NCBI RefSeq assembly: GCF_026104355.1
Contig: NZ_CP110535.1
Location: 4,030,001 to 4,094,000 of the forward strand
Length of the DNA: 64,000 bases
Direction: 5' to 3'
Source of the DNA: Halomonas sp. BDJS001
GTDB taxonomy: Bacteria > Pseudomonadota > Gammaproteobacteria > Pseudomonadales > Halomonadaceae
Below, piece after piece: positions 44,194 to 55,871 of this stretch. Position numbers and translations under genes: made by a program. The notes beneath the pieces are model-generated. The model was not told the DNA's origin. It saw only the letters and a program-made list of their open reading frames with translations, and ran no database searches. The stretch's first letter is position 1, and every line of letters begins with the position of its first letter.

Positions 44194-45461
44194 CCCTCTC
44201 CTGCTTTGACCTGGGCGAACAGATGATTAGCGTGGACGAAGCGCGCCAAGCGCTCGTCACCCTGATTGAACGCCCGCTGGGCAGCGAAAATATCCCTTTG
44301 GCGCAGGCCCATGGCCGCCGCTTGGCAGCAACCGTTCAAGCCCCCATTAACGTGCCGCAAAACACCAATGCGGCCATGGATGGCGTGGCGCTAGCCTTGC
44401 CTAAGAGAGGCGTTGGCGCCAAGCAAGCTCATTGGCCGCTGGCCGGTGAAGTGTTGGCCGGACAGTACCGTCGCGAGCTAGTACCTGCCGGACACTGTGT
44501 ACGCATCACCACCGGCGCCCCTTTACCGCCGGGCACCGATACAGTGGTGATGAGTGAACAGTTGCGCGAATCGCTAGATGAGCAGCCAGCGCATGTGATC
44601 ATTGCGTCGCCCGAACTTCTCAAACACGGCCAACACGTTCGCCAGGCCGGTGAAGATATAGCCATTGGTGACACGGCTCTGCCTAAGGGGGCACGGCTTG
44701 ATGCGGCGTCTCTGGGGCTTTTAGCTTCCTTGGGTTATGCCGAAATCAGCGTTTGCCGTCGCCCAAAAGTAGCGATCTTCTCCACCGGCAACGAAGTCAC
44801 TGCGCCTGGCGAGCCGCTACCCAAGGCAGGCATTTATGACGCCAACCGCTTTACGCTAATGGGCCTGCTAACCGAACAGGGAGCCGAGGTGATTGACCTG
44901 GGCATTCTGCCGGACGACTTAAGCGCGACGAAAGCGGCCCTGGAGAACGCCGTCCAGCAGAGCGATCTGGTGATCACCAGCGGCGGCGTATCGGTGGGCC
45001 AGGCGGATTTTACCCGCGAAGCATTAGAGCAACTGGGCCGCTTGGCCTTCTGGCGGGTAGCGCTGCGCCCTGGGCGACCTATGGTTTGCGGCTGGCTAGG
45101 TGCTACGCGCACACCGTTTGTAGGCTTACCCGGTAATCCGGTGGCGGTCATGGTAACCTTTCTACAGTTTGTAAAGCCGCTCCTGGATCGGCTTGATGGG
45201 CAACCATTGTCGCCACCCAATCGCCTTACTGCGATTGCCGACAACGCGTTAAAAAGCCGCTACAAACGCACTGATTTTATTCGCGGCGTCTACCATACTG
45301 ATGAGCAAGGGCAGTTACACGTGCGTAGTACCGGCGCCCAGGGTTCGGGTATTTTAACCTCGATGGTGGCTGCTAACTGTTTGATTGAGCTTACCGATGA
45401 CCAAGACGGCGCCCAACCAGGCGAGGTAGTCAGCATACAACCGCTAACGGGATGGCTATGA
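44190..45461 (+). CDS. moeA: Molybdopterin molybdenumtransferase MoeA (copy 2)
   Basis: 423 residues from ATG 44190 (ATGA overlap with mobA; upstream extension to 44079 is a shadow). MoeA motifs: [14 protein letters not shown] near 47, [57 protein letters not shown] and [15 protein letters not shown]. It retains the MPT/AMP-binding and molybdate residues at motif level. Much diverged from copy 1 at 31836; both may be functional or split between enzymes. Coupled to moaA at the 3-prime end. Confidence 0.93.
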   Translation: MTLSCFDLGEQMISVDEARQALVTLIERPLGSENIPLAQAHGRRLAATVQAPINVPQNTNAAMDGVALALPKRGVGAKQAHWPLAGEVLAGQYRRELVPAGHCVRITTGAPLPPGTDTVVMSEQLRESLDEQPAHVIIASPELLKHGQHVRQAGEDIAIGDTALPKGARLDAASLGLLASLGYAEISVCRRPKVAIFSTGNEVTAPGEPLPKAGIYDANRFTLMGLLTEQGAEVIDLGILPDDLSATKAALENAVQQSDLVITSGGVSVGQADFTREALEQLGRLAFWRVALRPGRPMVCGWLGATRTPFVGLPGNPVAVMVTFLQFVKPLLDRLDGQPLSPPNRLTAIADNALKSRYKRTDFIRGVYHTDEQGQLHVRSTGAQGSGILTSMVAANCLIELTDDQDGAQPGEVVSIQPLTGWL

Positions 45462-46510
45462 GCGAGCAACGAACCGCACCACAGCAATCTGGCCAACAGC
45501 AATCCACCCAAGTGCAAGCTGGCCAGCAACTGATCGATGACTTTGGTCGGCGCGTTAGCTACGTGCGTATCTCGGTCACCGATCGCTGCGATTTCCGCTG
45601 CGTGTACTGTATGAGCGAGGAGATGACCTTTCTGCCCCGCGCCCAGGTACTGACGCTGGAAGAGATCGCCATGGTCGCCCGTGCCTTTACCGAGCTAGGG
45701 GTGGAGAAGATTCGGCTGACTGGGGGCGAGCCACTGGTTCGTCGCGGCATTGAGCAACTGGTCGATGAGATCGGCGCTATGCCAGGTCTTAACGACTTCA
45801 CCATGACCACCAACGGCGCCAGCCTGCGCAAGCACGCTAAGCAGCTTTACGCCAGCGGCCTGCGGCGGCTGAATATCAGCCTGGACTCCCTGGATGCGGA
45901 GCGCTTTAAGCAGCTCACCCGCACCGGAGATTTGGCCAAAGTAATCGACGGCATCCACGCCGCCCAGGAAGCGGGTTTTAAGCGTATCAAGCTCAATGCA
46001 GTGATCTTGAAAGGCCGTAATGACGACGAAGTCATCGACCTGGTCACCTTTGCCCGTCAGGAAAATCTCGATATTAGCTTTATCGAAGAGATGCCGCTGG
46101 GCGATGTCTCCGACCACTCACGGGCGGAAACCTTTTACTCCAGCGATGATGTTCAGGCACTGATTGAGTCCCGCTATCCGCTGACTCCCACGACCGAAAC
46201 GACTCCTGGGCCGTCCCGCTACTTCAAAATGGCGGATAGCGATAGCCGGGTAGGATTTATTTCGCCCCATAGTCACAATTTTTGCGACACCTGCAACCGG
46301 GTACGCGTGACGGTTGAGGGTCGTTTGCTGCTCTGTCTAGGCAACGAGCACTCGGTAGATCTGCGCACCGTGCTGCGCCGCCACCCCGGCAATATGCAGG
46401 CGCTGAAAGAGGCCATCATCAATGCCCTGCCGCTCAAGCCAGAGCGCCACCACTTCACCACCGATGGTGATGTGCAGGTGGTGCGCTTTATGAATATGAC
46501 AGGGGGGTAG
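45458..46510 (+). CDS. moaA: GTP 3',8-cyclase MoaA
   Basis: 350 residues from ATG 45458 (overlapping the moeA stop; ATG 45452 also possible). Radical SAM CxxxCxxC in [13 protein letters not shown] near residue 43; GGEPLVRRG; and the C-terminal second cluster ([19 protein letters not shown], near 275-290). It ends in the conserved GG. First committed step of Moco synthesis from GTP. No moaC, moaD or moaE is in this window. The N-terminus has an unusual Gln-rich tail of about 23 residues. Confidence 0.95.
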   Translation: MSEQRTAPQQSGQQQSTQVQAGQQLIDDFGRRVSYVRISVTDRCDFRCVYCMSEEMTFLPRAQVLTLEEIAMVARAFTELGVEKIRLTGGEPLVRRGIEQLVDEIGAMPGLNDFTMTTNGASLRKHAKQLYASGLRRLNISLDSLDAERFKQLTRTGDLAKVIDGIHAAQEAGFKRIKLNAVILKGRNDDEVIDLVTFARQENLDISFIEEMPLGDVSDHSRAETFYSSDDVQALIESRYPLTPTTETTPGPSRYFKMADSDSRVGFISPHSHNFCDTCNRVRVTVEGRLLLCLGNEHSVDLRTVLRRHPGNMQALKEAIINALPLKPERHHFTTDGDVQVVRFMNMTGG

Positions 46511-46513
46511 TCG

Positions 46514-47536
46514 TTGGCAGTATCAGCAGGAGTGGAGAACAGAAAAGTGCCGGTGCATATCATCACGGGCTTTCTCGGCAGTGGCAAAACCACGCTTATC
46601 CACAGCCTGATCAAGCAGAAGCCTGTGGATGAAAAGTGGGCCATCCTGGTTAATGAGTTTGGTCAAATTGGTATCGACCAAGCCATGTTCGACGCCCGCG
46701 ATGATGTGGTCATCAAGGGCCTGCCCGGCGGCTGCCTCTGCTGCCAGCTCGCCTTTGTTCTGCAAGCGGCGCTCATTAACCTGCTGGCACGCAGCAAACC
46801 CGACCGGGTCATCATCGAGCCCTCTGGCCTTGGCCACCCGGCGGGTCTGCTGGATCTTCTGTGTGGCGAGGCTTTTCATGAGGTAGTTGAGGTGCGCGAC
46901 ATTATTGCCACCCTCGACCCACGCCGGTTAGATGACGCCCGCGCTCGGCAGCACGACACCTTCCGCGACCAGCTCGATATGGCCGACGCCGTGGCGCTCA
47001 CTATGCTCGACCAGAGCACGCCCGAACAGCTCAGCTCGGCCTACGCTTTTGTGGCTGAGCGCTGGCCGCCGCGAAAGTGGGTGCAGGAAGCCACCCAAGG
47101 CGAGCTGCCAATGTCACTGTTAGTGCAGAGCGGCAACGCCGAAGCAAGTGATATTAGCGTACCCGCCAGCCATCAACAGCTGGCGGCAACGCCCAGCATG
47201 GAGGGCTCGTTTTTTGACGTCCCTCCCCCTCCCGGTAAGCCCCAGCGAGAAACCGGCTCCTCTCTGGGTTACACCAGTACGGGGTTGCGTTGGCACCCAA
47301 GCGAGCGCTTCGACCTGGATAACTTGGCCGCCTGTTTGGGAGAGCTTCCCAGCGAGGCGCGCATTAAAGGCGTGTTTCATACCGATAGCGGCTGGAAACG
47401 CCTGAACCGCGCCGGAGGTACGCTCAGCGTTGAAAGCAGCGCGTGGCGGCAAGACTCCCGGCTGGAAGTTATCCTTCCCGATACGACCCCCGCTCCCGAT
47501 ATCGAAGGCCGACTCCGCTTGCTGACGCTGGGTTAA
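46514..47536 (+). CDS. CobW/COG0523-family GTPase in Moco cluster
   Basis: 340 residues from TTG 46514 (GGGGGG at about 7 bases, 3 bases after moaA). G3E GTPase: Walker A GFLGSGKTTL near 20, switch segment NEFGQIGIDQ, metal-binding CXCC in GGCLCC near 77, and the late CobW C-terminal domain (TSTGLRWHPSERFDLDNLAA, SGWKRLN). Family members load metal ions into enzymes. Lying last in the Moco operon, a role in metal supply to formate dehydrogenase or Moco enzymes is plausible but unproven. The stop overlaps the convergent GGDEF-EAL gene. Confidence 0.87.
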   Translation: MAVSAGVENRKVPVHIITGFLGSGKTTLIHSLIKQKPVDEKWAILVNEFGQIGIDQAMFDARDDVVIKGLPGGCLCCQLAFVLQAALINLLARSKPDRVIIEPSGLGHPAGLLDLLCGEAFHEVVEVRDIIATLDPRRLDDARARQHDTFRDQLDMADAVALTMLDQSTPEQLSSAYAFVAERWPPRKWVQEATQGELPMSLLVQSGNAEASDISVPASHQQLAATPSMEGSFFDVPPPPGKPQRETGSSLGYTSTGLRWHPSERFDLDNLAACLGELPSEARIKGVFHTDSGWKRLNRAGGTLSVESSAWRQDSRLEVILPDTTPAPDIEGRLRLLTLG

Positions 47537-50241
47537 TCGCCAGAAATCAATCTCTCAATGGCCGCAGCAGTGTCCGGACGCCCAAACAGATAGCCTTGAT
47601 AAGCGTGGCAGTCGTGGGCCAGTAGCCACGCCTGCTGCGCTTTGGTTTCTACCCCCTCGGCAATAACCTCTAGATTGAGGCTCTCTGCCAGAACAATGGT
47701 ACTCTCCACAATCGCCGCATTGGCCTGACTTTCCAGCACCTGCTGCACAAAGGATTGATCGATTTTAAGCTGATCCAGCGGCAGTTGGGCCAAATACGCC
47801 AGCGATGAGTAACCGGTGCCGAAATCATCCAGAGAGAAACGCACGCCACGCGCTTTCAGGGCGAGCATTTTATCCCGGGCGTCATCCCGCGCTTCCACAA
47901 ACAGTGACTCCGTCACTTCCAGCTTTAGCTGTTGAAGCGGCGCCTGGGTACGCGCAAAAACCCCTTCTACTCGGGCCAGAAATTGCTCATCGCGAAACTG
48001 GAGCGGACTGATATTCACCGATATGGTCAATTGGCTTAGTCGGGGGTGCTGCGCCCAACGCGCTAATTGATAGCAGGCGTCCTCCAATACCCATTCGCCC
48101 ACATCGTTTATCAGTTCATTGCTTTCCAGCAGCGGTATAAAGTCGCCTGGAGAGACCATGCCACGCTCAGGATGATGCCAGCGCAGCAGCGCTTCAACGC
48201 CAGTAATCGTTCCGTGGTGATCAACCTGTGGCTGGTAATAGAGCTGCCACTGCTGACTGGCCTGGGCTTGGCGCAGATCCGACTCTAACTTTACATGGGC
48301 CAATAGCGCTGCCTGCATTGAAGGATCAAAAAAGCAGACCCCGTGGCGACCATTGCTCTTAGCCTGAAAGAGCGCCATATCCACCTGCTGCAGATAGTCA
48401 TCAACGCCGTACTCATTGCTCGCCATAATGGTAATACCAATGCTCCCCGTCACCATGATGCTCTCTTCGGCGAGCGTGATTGGCTCGTTAAGGGTTGCCA
48501 GCAATTTATAGGCGATACGCTCCACCAGCCGCGTGGTCTGAGCATCATTGCTATCCACGCCCTCAATTAAGACCGCAAACTCATCGCTCCCCAGCCGCGC
48601 CAAGGTGTCGGTATCCCGCAACATCTGGCCCATCCGTCGTGCAACGCTCTGTAGTACCTGATCTCCCGCATAGTGACCCAAGGTGTCATTGATTTGCTTA
48701 AAGTTGTCGATATCGATAAACAGTAGCGCTCCGCAACGCTGATGGCGCTGAAGCTCCTTAAGGGCAGTGCCCATGCGATCCATAAACAGTCGCCGGTTCG
48801 CCAACCCGGTTAGGGTGTCATAAAACGCCAGCTGATGGATCTCCTGCTCAGCGGCTTTACGCTCGCTGATATCGCTCATAGTGGCCACGTAGTGAGTTAA
48901 GGTGCCCTCATCACTGTAGACAGCACTTATGGTTAGCCATTCGGGAAACAGTTCACCATTCTTACGCTGGTTCCATATCTCGCCTTCCCAGTTGCCGGTC
49001 TTGATAACACGCTTCCATAAACGCCGGTAAAAGGTGGCATTTTGTAGGCCAGAGCTGAACATGCGAGGGTTGTTACCGACTATCTCGGCTTCGCTATAGC
49101 CAGTGATACGACTGAAGGTCTCATTAACCTTGAGTATGGTGCCCCGAGGATCGGTGATTAGAATGCCTAAATGTGTTTGAAAGGCGGCAGCGGCGATTTG
49201 CGCCTCGGCACGGGCCTGCTCACGCTCTTCAATGCGCTGGCGCAGTTGATGCGCCAACGCTAAACGGTTCAGGTAGTGGCGTACCCCCCAAGCGCCCAAC
49301 AGGGCAATGACTGCCGTCACCAGCATTAAAATCAAAGCGCGCTGCCGCCAGGCGGAAAGCAGCTCGTGAAGGTCTACGCCGACCACGGCCAGCATGGGAT
49401 ACTCGCCCACCCTCAGCATGCGAAATAACCGCTTACGGCCATCAATAGGTGACTCAATGTTGATAGACCACGCTGACTCACCACGGGTTAACCACTCAGC
49501 CGTTTCAGGGCTCTCAATTTGACTGCCGATCGAAAATGGCGCGTCGGGTAGGGGGTACCGGGCAATAAATTTTAAACCGGGGTCGACCAGCGCAATGCTC
49601 TCGCCATCGTAGACACTCATCTGCTCAAGGGCGTCGGCAAAGACTTCGGGCATAATGCTGGAAATGACCACGCCTGCAAACTCACCAGACGAGGATTCTA
49701 ATCGTCGGCCATGGTAGAGATAGTAGCGCTGATCACTGTCAGACCAGTACAGCGGAGTAATTAGCTCCTCCTGCCCTGGTTGCTTAAAGGCATTAAAAAA
49801 CACCGTTTCGCTGATATCAACATCTGCTTTTCGGTTGCCGCGGCCGCTCGCCAATACTCGACCCTCAGCACTCAATACTGCAATTTCGTCCACCATGGGT
49901 ACATACAGGGTCAGGTTTTCTAATGTGCGCTGAAGCGCCTGAGTATTGTCGCTATTAGGCATCCCTTGCAGAGCGAGTAGTTCCGCAAGCCCAAACAGGG
50001 CCTGGCCGCTTTGTGCAAATACCCCTTTTGCCCACTCATTGACCACGTTGGCACGGGCATTAATACGTGACTCGGCGGCCTCAATTTCTTGTTTATACTG
50101 TTCGCTCAGCAGCCAACCGAAAAGTACTCCCATAACAAGTAGTGCTAGCAGATATAGCGCAATCACATGGCGACGCTGTTGCCGATAAGTCTTGGTAGCT
50201 TTCAACACATCATCATTTACATTAATGGAGGTAGCGGACAT
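47533..50241 (-). CDS. Membrane GGDEF-EAL sensor protein with PAS domain
   Basis: 902 residues. Helix near 25-45, periplasmic sensor region of about 260 residues (Cache/CHASE-like; ESIALVDPGLKFIARYPLPD), second helix near 300-320, PAS domain (ILITDPRGTILKVNETFSRI), GGDEF with active site GSDEF and RxxD I-site (RDTD), and EAL domain with EALLRWHHP, SVNISPLQF, LEVTESLF, DDFGTGYSSLAYL and EGVETKAQ. The GSDEF variant may be reduced or active; the EAL residues are intact, so phosphodiesterase activity is likely. Regulates cyclic di-GMP in response to a periplasmic or PAS signal. Stands alone. Confidence 0.93.
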   Translation of the reverse strand: MSATSINVNDDVLKATKTYRQQRRHVIALYLLALLVMGVLFGWLLSEQYKQEIEAAESRINARANVVNEWAKGVFAQSGQALFGLAELLALQGMPNSDNTQALQRTLENLTLYVPMVDEIAVLSAEGRVLASGRGNRKADVDISETVFFNAFKQPGQEELITPLYWSDSDQRYYLYHGRRLESSSGEFAGVVISSIMPEVFADALEQMSVYDGESIALVDPGLKFIARYPLPDAPFSIGSQIESPETAEWLTRGESAWSINIESPIDGRKRLFRMLRVGEYPMLAVVGVDLHELLSAWRQRALILMLVTAVIALLGAWGVRHYLNRLALAHQLRQRIEEREQARAEAQIAAAAFQTHLGILITDPRGTILKVNETFSRITGYSEAEIVGNNPRMFSSGLQNATFYRRLWKRVIKTGNWEGEIWNQRKNGELFPEWLTISAVYSDEGTLTHYVATMSDISERKAAEQEIHQLAFYDTLTGLANRRLFMDRMGTALKELQRHQRCGALLFIDIDNFKQINDTLGHYAGDQVLQSVARRMGQMLRDTDTLARLGSDEFAVLIEGVDSNDAQTTRLVERIAYKLLATLNEPITLAEESIMVTGSIGITIMASNEYGVDDYLQQVDMALFQAKSNGRHGVCFFDPSMQAALLAHVKLESDLRQAQASQQWQLYYQPQVDHHGTITGVEALLRWHHPERGMVSPGDFIPLLESNELINDVGEWVLEDACYQLARWAQHPRLSQLTISVNISPLQFRDEQFLARVEGVFARTQAPLQQLKLEVTESLFVEARDDARDKMLALKARGVRFSLDDFGTGYSSLAYLAQLPLDQLKIDQSFVQQVLESQANAAIVESTIVLAESLNLEVIAEGVETKAQQAWLLAHDCHAYQGYLFGRPDTAAAIERLISGD

Positions 50242-50447
50242 CGCGCAGAAGCCTTATGCAGGTAACCCATGGGGACACCTGATAGAGTGTAAAAAGTAAC
50301 CAGAAATACTATTAAAGCAAGCGCTGACACGCGGCTTTAGCTGAATAGTGCCGCGGCGCTTTTAGGATGTATATCAGTTTTTATCACCGTTAATACGTTG
50401 AAAAGCGTGACCTTATGTATTGATAGCCTACCTATCAGGGAATTGTT

Positions 50448-51350
50448 ATGGCATCGCTGGGCCAGATGAGTGACTACGAGATACGTCTCATCCGTATTTT
50501 TAAGACAGTCGTTGAATGCGGCGGCTTTACCGCAGCGGAAACCACGCTGGGCATCAGTCGCTCGGCGATTAGCCAGCACATGAACGATCTGGAGGGGCGG
50601 CTGGGCTTTTCGCTCTGCCAGCGTGGGCGTGGCGGGTTTAGTTTAACCGAAGAGGGCAAAGAGATTTATCAGGCAGGGTTAACGCTACTTACCGCGCTTG
50701 AAACGTTTAAAAGCGATGTTAACGCGCTACATCAAACGATTAAAGGCGAGCTGAATATCGGTATCACCGATAATCTGGTGACACTGCCCGCCATGCATGT
50801 CACTAATGCATTGACGGAGCTTAGCGCAGCGGAGCATGAGGTAACGCTGCATATTCATATGGAGCCATCTGACGCGGTCATCCGAGGCGTGATGGATGGC
50901 CACCTGCACGTCGGCGTCGTGCCTGCGGTGAACCTGCCCACCAGTTTAGAAGCGCGCCACCTGTATGATGAGCCATCGTATCTTTACTGCGCGGCGGGCC
51001 ATCCGCTGTTTACCGAGGATGATGACATGCTCAGTGGTGAGGATATCGCCCAGCACGCCGCTATTTCCCCCCGCTATCCGTTACCGGTTGAGGCGCGCCA
51101 GGCGCATGATGTGCTCAGCCTGCGTGCTTCGGCATCTGATCGCGAAGGCGCCGCCTTTTTGATTCTTACCGGGCGCTTTATCGGCTTTCTACCTGAGCAT
51201 GTCGCAGCCCAGTGGGTGGCTGCGGGCAAAATGCGGGCGCTGCATACCGATACGCAGCACTACCGCATCCCCTTTGTACTGATTACCCGTCATGATCGCC
51301 GCCCTAACCGGGTTGTTGATGCATTCTTGCGTTTCATCAAGAGCAGCTAA
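50448..51350 (+). CDS. LysR-family regulator, likely of pyrimidine catabolism
   Basis: 300 residues. N-terminal winged helix (LIRIFKTVVECGGFTAAETT, LGISRSAISQHMNDLEGRLG) and LysR substrate-binding domain. No strong Shine-Dalgarno before ATG 50448; ATG 50466 is an alternative. Its neighbour on the convergent strand is the NCS1 permease, and the reductive pyrimidine genes follow, so regulation of that set is inferred. A palindrome at 53082 in the divergent region is a candidate target. Terminator at 51355 follows. Confidence 0.87.
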   Translation: MASLGQMSDYEIRLIRIFKTVVECGGFTAAETTLGISRSAISQHMNDLEGRLGFSLCQRGRGGFSLTEEGKEIYQAGLTLLTALETFKSDVNALHQTIKGELNIGITDNLVTLPAMHVTNALTELSAAEHEVTLHIHMEPSDAVIRGVMDGHLHVGVVPAVNLPTSLEARHLYDEPSYLYCAAGHPLFTEDDDMLSGEDIAQHAAISPRYPLPVEARQAHDVLSLRASASDREGAAFLILTGRFIGFLPEHVAAQWVAAGKMRALHTDTQHYRIPFVLITRHDRRPNRVVDAFLRFIKSS

Positions 51351-51354
51351 AATA

Positions 51355-51380
51355 GAAAGCCCGGCACGAAGCCGGGTTTC
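51355..51380. terminator. Bidirectional terminator between LysR and NCS1 genes
   Basis: Arms GAAAGCCCGGC (51355-51365) and GCCGGGTTTC (51371-51380) around ACGAA, with one bulged G in the left arm. Lies between convergent stops (51350 and 51387). Flanking A/T runs are short. Confidence 0.65.
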
Positions 51381-51386
51381 AACTGT

Positions 51387-52904
51387 TTAGCGCTGCTCGG
51401 CTGCCTCCTTGGCCATTATCGGTGCAGGCCCCGCCTGAGGCGATGACGCCAGCACTTGGCTGGCAACAAAATATACGATGGCCCCCAGCGCCGAGCCGGT
51501 GAACCAGCCGTAGTCGTAGAACCAGTTCATGGTGCCGGTTAATAGCGATAGTAACGTCAGTGCCACGGGCACACCGAAGGCGATGAAACCAGCGACATTC
51601 ACCGCAGGATAGGCATGGCTATCCATGTACAGGCTCGGCACATCCAAACGCTGCTTTTTAATCAGAAAGTAGTCCACCGCCATAATGCCCGCGATAGGGC
51701 CTAGCAGGCTTGAGTAGCCCAACAACCAGTTGGAGTACATCTGCTCCAGAGACACGCCAGGTGGAATGATCCCCGCTTTTTGCAACAGATCATAGCCCAT
51801 CAGCAGCACGCCCACGGCGCCCGTTAAAAGTACGCCGCGCGTCTGATTAATCAACTTAGGCGCAATATTCTGAAAATCGTTGGTGGGTGAGACAATATTT
51901 GCGGCGGTATTGGTAGAAAGGGTTGCGATGATAATTAACAGCATCGCCAGCACGACCCAAAATGGGCTATCGATCATTCCGATCAGATTGACCGGGTCGG
52001 CAACGGTTTGGCCCACCAGCGTCTCGGAAGCAGCGGTTAACACCACGCCGAGGGCGGCAAAGAAAAACATCGTCAGCGGCAGTCCAATCACCTGGCCGAC
52101 GATTTGGTCTTTTTGGCTTTTGGCAAAGCGACTGAAATCAGGAATATTCAGCGACAGAGTGGCCCAAAAACCCACCATGGCGGTTAAGCCCGCGAAGAAG
52201 TAGCCGTATACCGATGCCCCTTCAGGCCGCGACGGCGGCTGCGCCAGCAGCTCAGTCATCGACATATGCGGCCATGCCCACACCATCAGGCCAAACCCGA
52301 CTGCCAACAGCAATGGTGCCGCCAGCGTCTCCAGCCATTTAATCGACTCTGCCCCACGAATCACCACATAGAGATTCATCGCGCCGAAGACAAAAAAGCC
52401 AATCACTTCACCTACACCGCCAAGCGCAGCCCAAGCGGGAATCAACTCAGACAGCAGCAAGTGAATAGCCAACCCGCCAAACATGGTTTGGATACCAAAC
52501 CAGCCACAGCCAACCAACGCGCGCACCAGGCAGGGTACGTTGGAGCCTAAAATACCGAACGAGGAGCGCAGCACGACTGGGAAGGGAATACCAAACTTGG
52601 TTCCAGGAAATGCATTTAAAGTGAGAGGAATCAATACGACCACGTTGGCTAAGAGAATGGCGAACAGCGCTTCCCCTACGCTCAACCCAAAATAGGCGGT
52701 TAATACCCCGCCTAGCGTGTAGGTGGGTACGCAGATCGACATGCCTACCCACAGCGCTGCAATATTCCACTTGCTCCAAGTACGCTCGCTGGCCCGGGTA
52801 GGCGCAATATCCTCATTAAAACGCGTGCTGTTGCGTACATCGTCCCCTACATCAAGCTCAATCAATCCGCCTCGATCCACCATCTGAGAGGTTGTTTCGG
52901 TCAT
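51387..52904 (-). CDS. NCS1-family nucleobase:cation symporter
   Basis: 505 residues with about 12 hydrophobic helices. NCS1 features: SKWNIAALWVGMSICVPTY near residue 45, FSRFAKSQKDQIVGQVIGLP mid-protein and NTAANIVSPTNDFQNIAPKL. Family members import uracil, thymine, cytosine, hydantoin or allantoin with a proton or sodium ion. Divergent from the PydC-HydA-PreT-PreA genes, so the likely substrate is uracil/thymine or dihydropyrimidine. Strong GAGGAG before the ATG at 52904. Confidence 0.9.
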   Translation of the reverse strand: MTETTSQMVDRGGLIELDVGDDVRNSTRFNEDIAPTRASERTWSKWNIAALWVGMSICVPTYTLGGVLTAYFGLSVGEALFAILLANVVVLIPLTLNAFPGTKFGIPFPVVLRSSFGILGSNVPCLVRALVGCGWFGIQTMFGGLAIHLLLSELIPAWAALGGVGEVIGFFVFGAMNLYVVIRGAESIKWLETLAAPLLLAVGFGLMVWAWPHMSMTELLAQPPSRPEGASVYGYFFAGLTAMVGFWATLSLNIPDFSRFAKSQKDQIVGQVIGLPLTMFFFAALGVVLTAASETLVGQTVADPVNLIGMIDSPFWVVLAMLLIIIATLSTNTAANIVSPTNDFQNIAPKLINQTRGVLLTGAVGVLLMGYDLLQKAGIIPPGVSLEQMYSNWLLGYSSLLGPIAGIMAVDYFLIKKQRLDVPSLYMDSHAYPAVNVAGFIAFGVPVALTLLSLLTGTMNWFYDYGWFTGSALGAIVYFVASQVLASSPQAGPAPIMAKEAAEQR

Positions 52905-53478
52905 TTTTTTATCTCCTCAGCATTGCGTTGTCCATCACTCCCACAGTCAGTGGAACTGTTCAAAAAGACGCCTAGAAATCATGGCTGTTAGAAACCATAG
53001 CTTTAGAAAACAAGCAATAAGTGTGCCCATCCACAAAAGCAGGACGACTAACTCCTTGATTAAAAAACTGTCTTAATGGACAACAATATTATTGTTAGCT
53101 TGTTACCTTATTTTCTTTCCCACCTCAAACAAAAACCAATTAAACAAAGCTAGATCAAAAAAAATATTTGCACCAACACCAAACACAAAAACACAACGAA
53201 TACCTATAAAAAATTAACTAAGACAATGATTATAAAACAAAAAACAGATAAACCATAACGGTGCAAGGGTTCACCAAAAAAGTGAATGCAGCTGCATAAA
53301 ATAATAAAAACAAACAAACTCAAAGAGTTAAATGCGATTGTAGAAATTGAATTTTAAGACTTGCTAAAACCACCAAGCCAGCGATACTTTCAACAAAAGC
53401 TGCCAGCCTAGTCAGCTTTATAATATTAATTCTCAACTCCTAAACACGCTTTAAATCAACAATCAGAGGGAGTGTCTC
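52905..53478. other. AT-rich divergent control region, no gene
   Basis: 574 bases between the NCS1 permease and pydC-type genes with markedly AT-rich composition (long A and T runs, especially 53100-53460). I see no reading frame worth calling, no RNA gene and no clear repeat apart from the palindrome at 53082. It must hold promoters for both sides, with GAGGGAG before the ATG at 53479. Confidence 0.7.
53082..53096. promoter_or_regulatory. Palindrome AACAATA-T-TATTGTT
   Basis: Perfect 7-base arms around one central T in the divergent region of the pyrimidine operon, about 180 bases before the NCS1 start and 385 before the ureidopropionase start. It could be the LysR operator; the binding is inference. 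Confidence 0.4.
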
Positions 53479-55813
<2,335 letters not shown>

Positions 55814-55871
55814 ATAAGAAAGAACGACCAAGACCAACAGCTGTGCCCATAACAACAGCGGAGGCTCTACT

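Noticed and set aside
45400..45460. Moco riboswitch before moaA
   Set aside because: moaA is translationally coupled to moeA with no leader, and no room for the aptamer; none seen before fdhD either.
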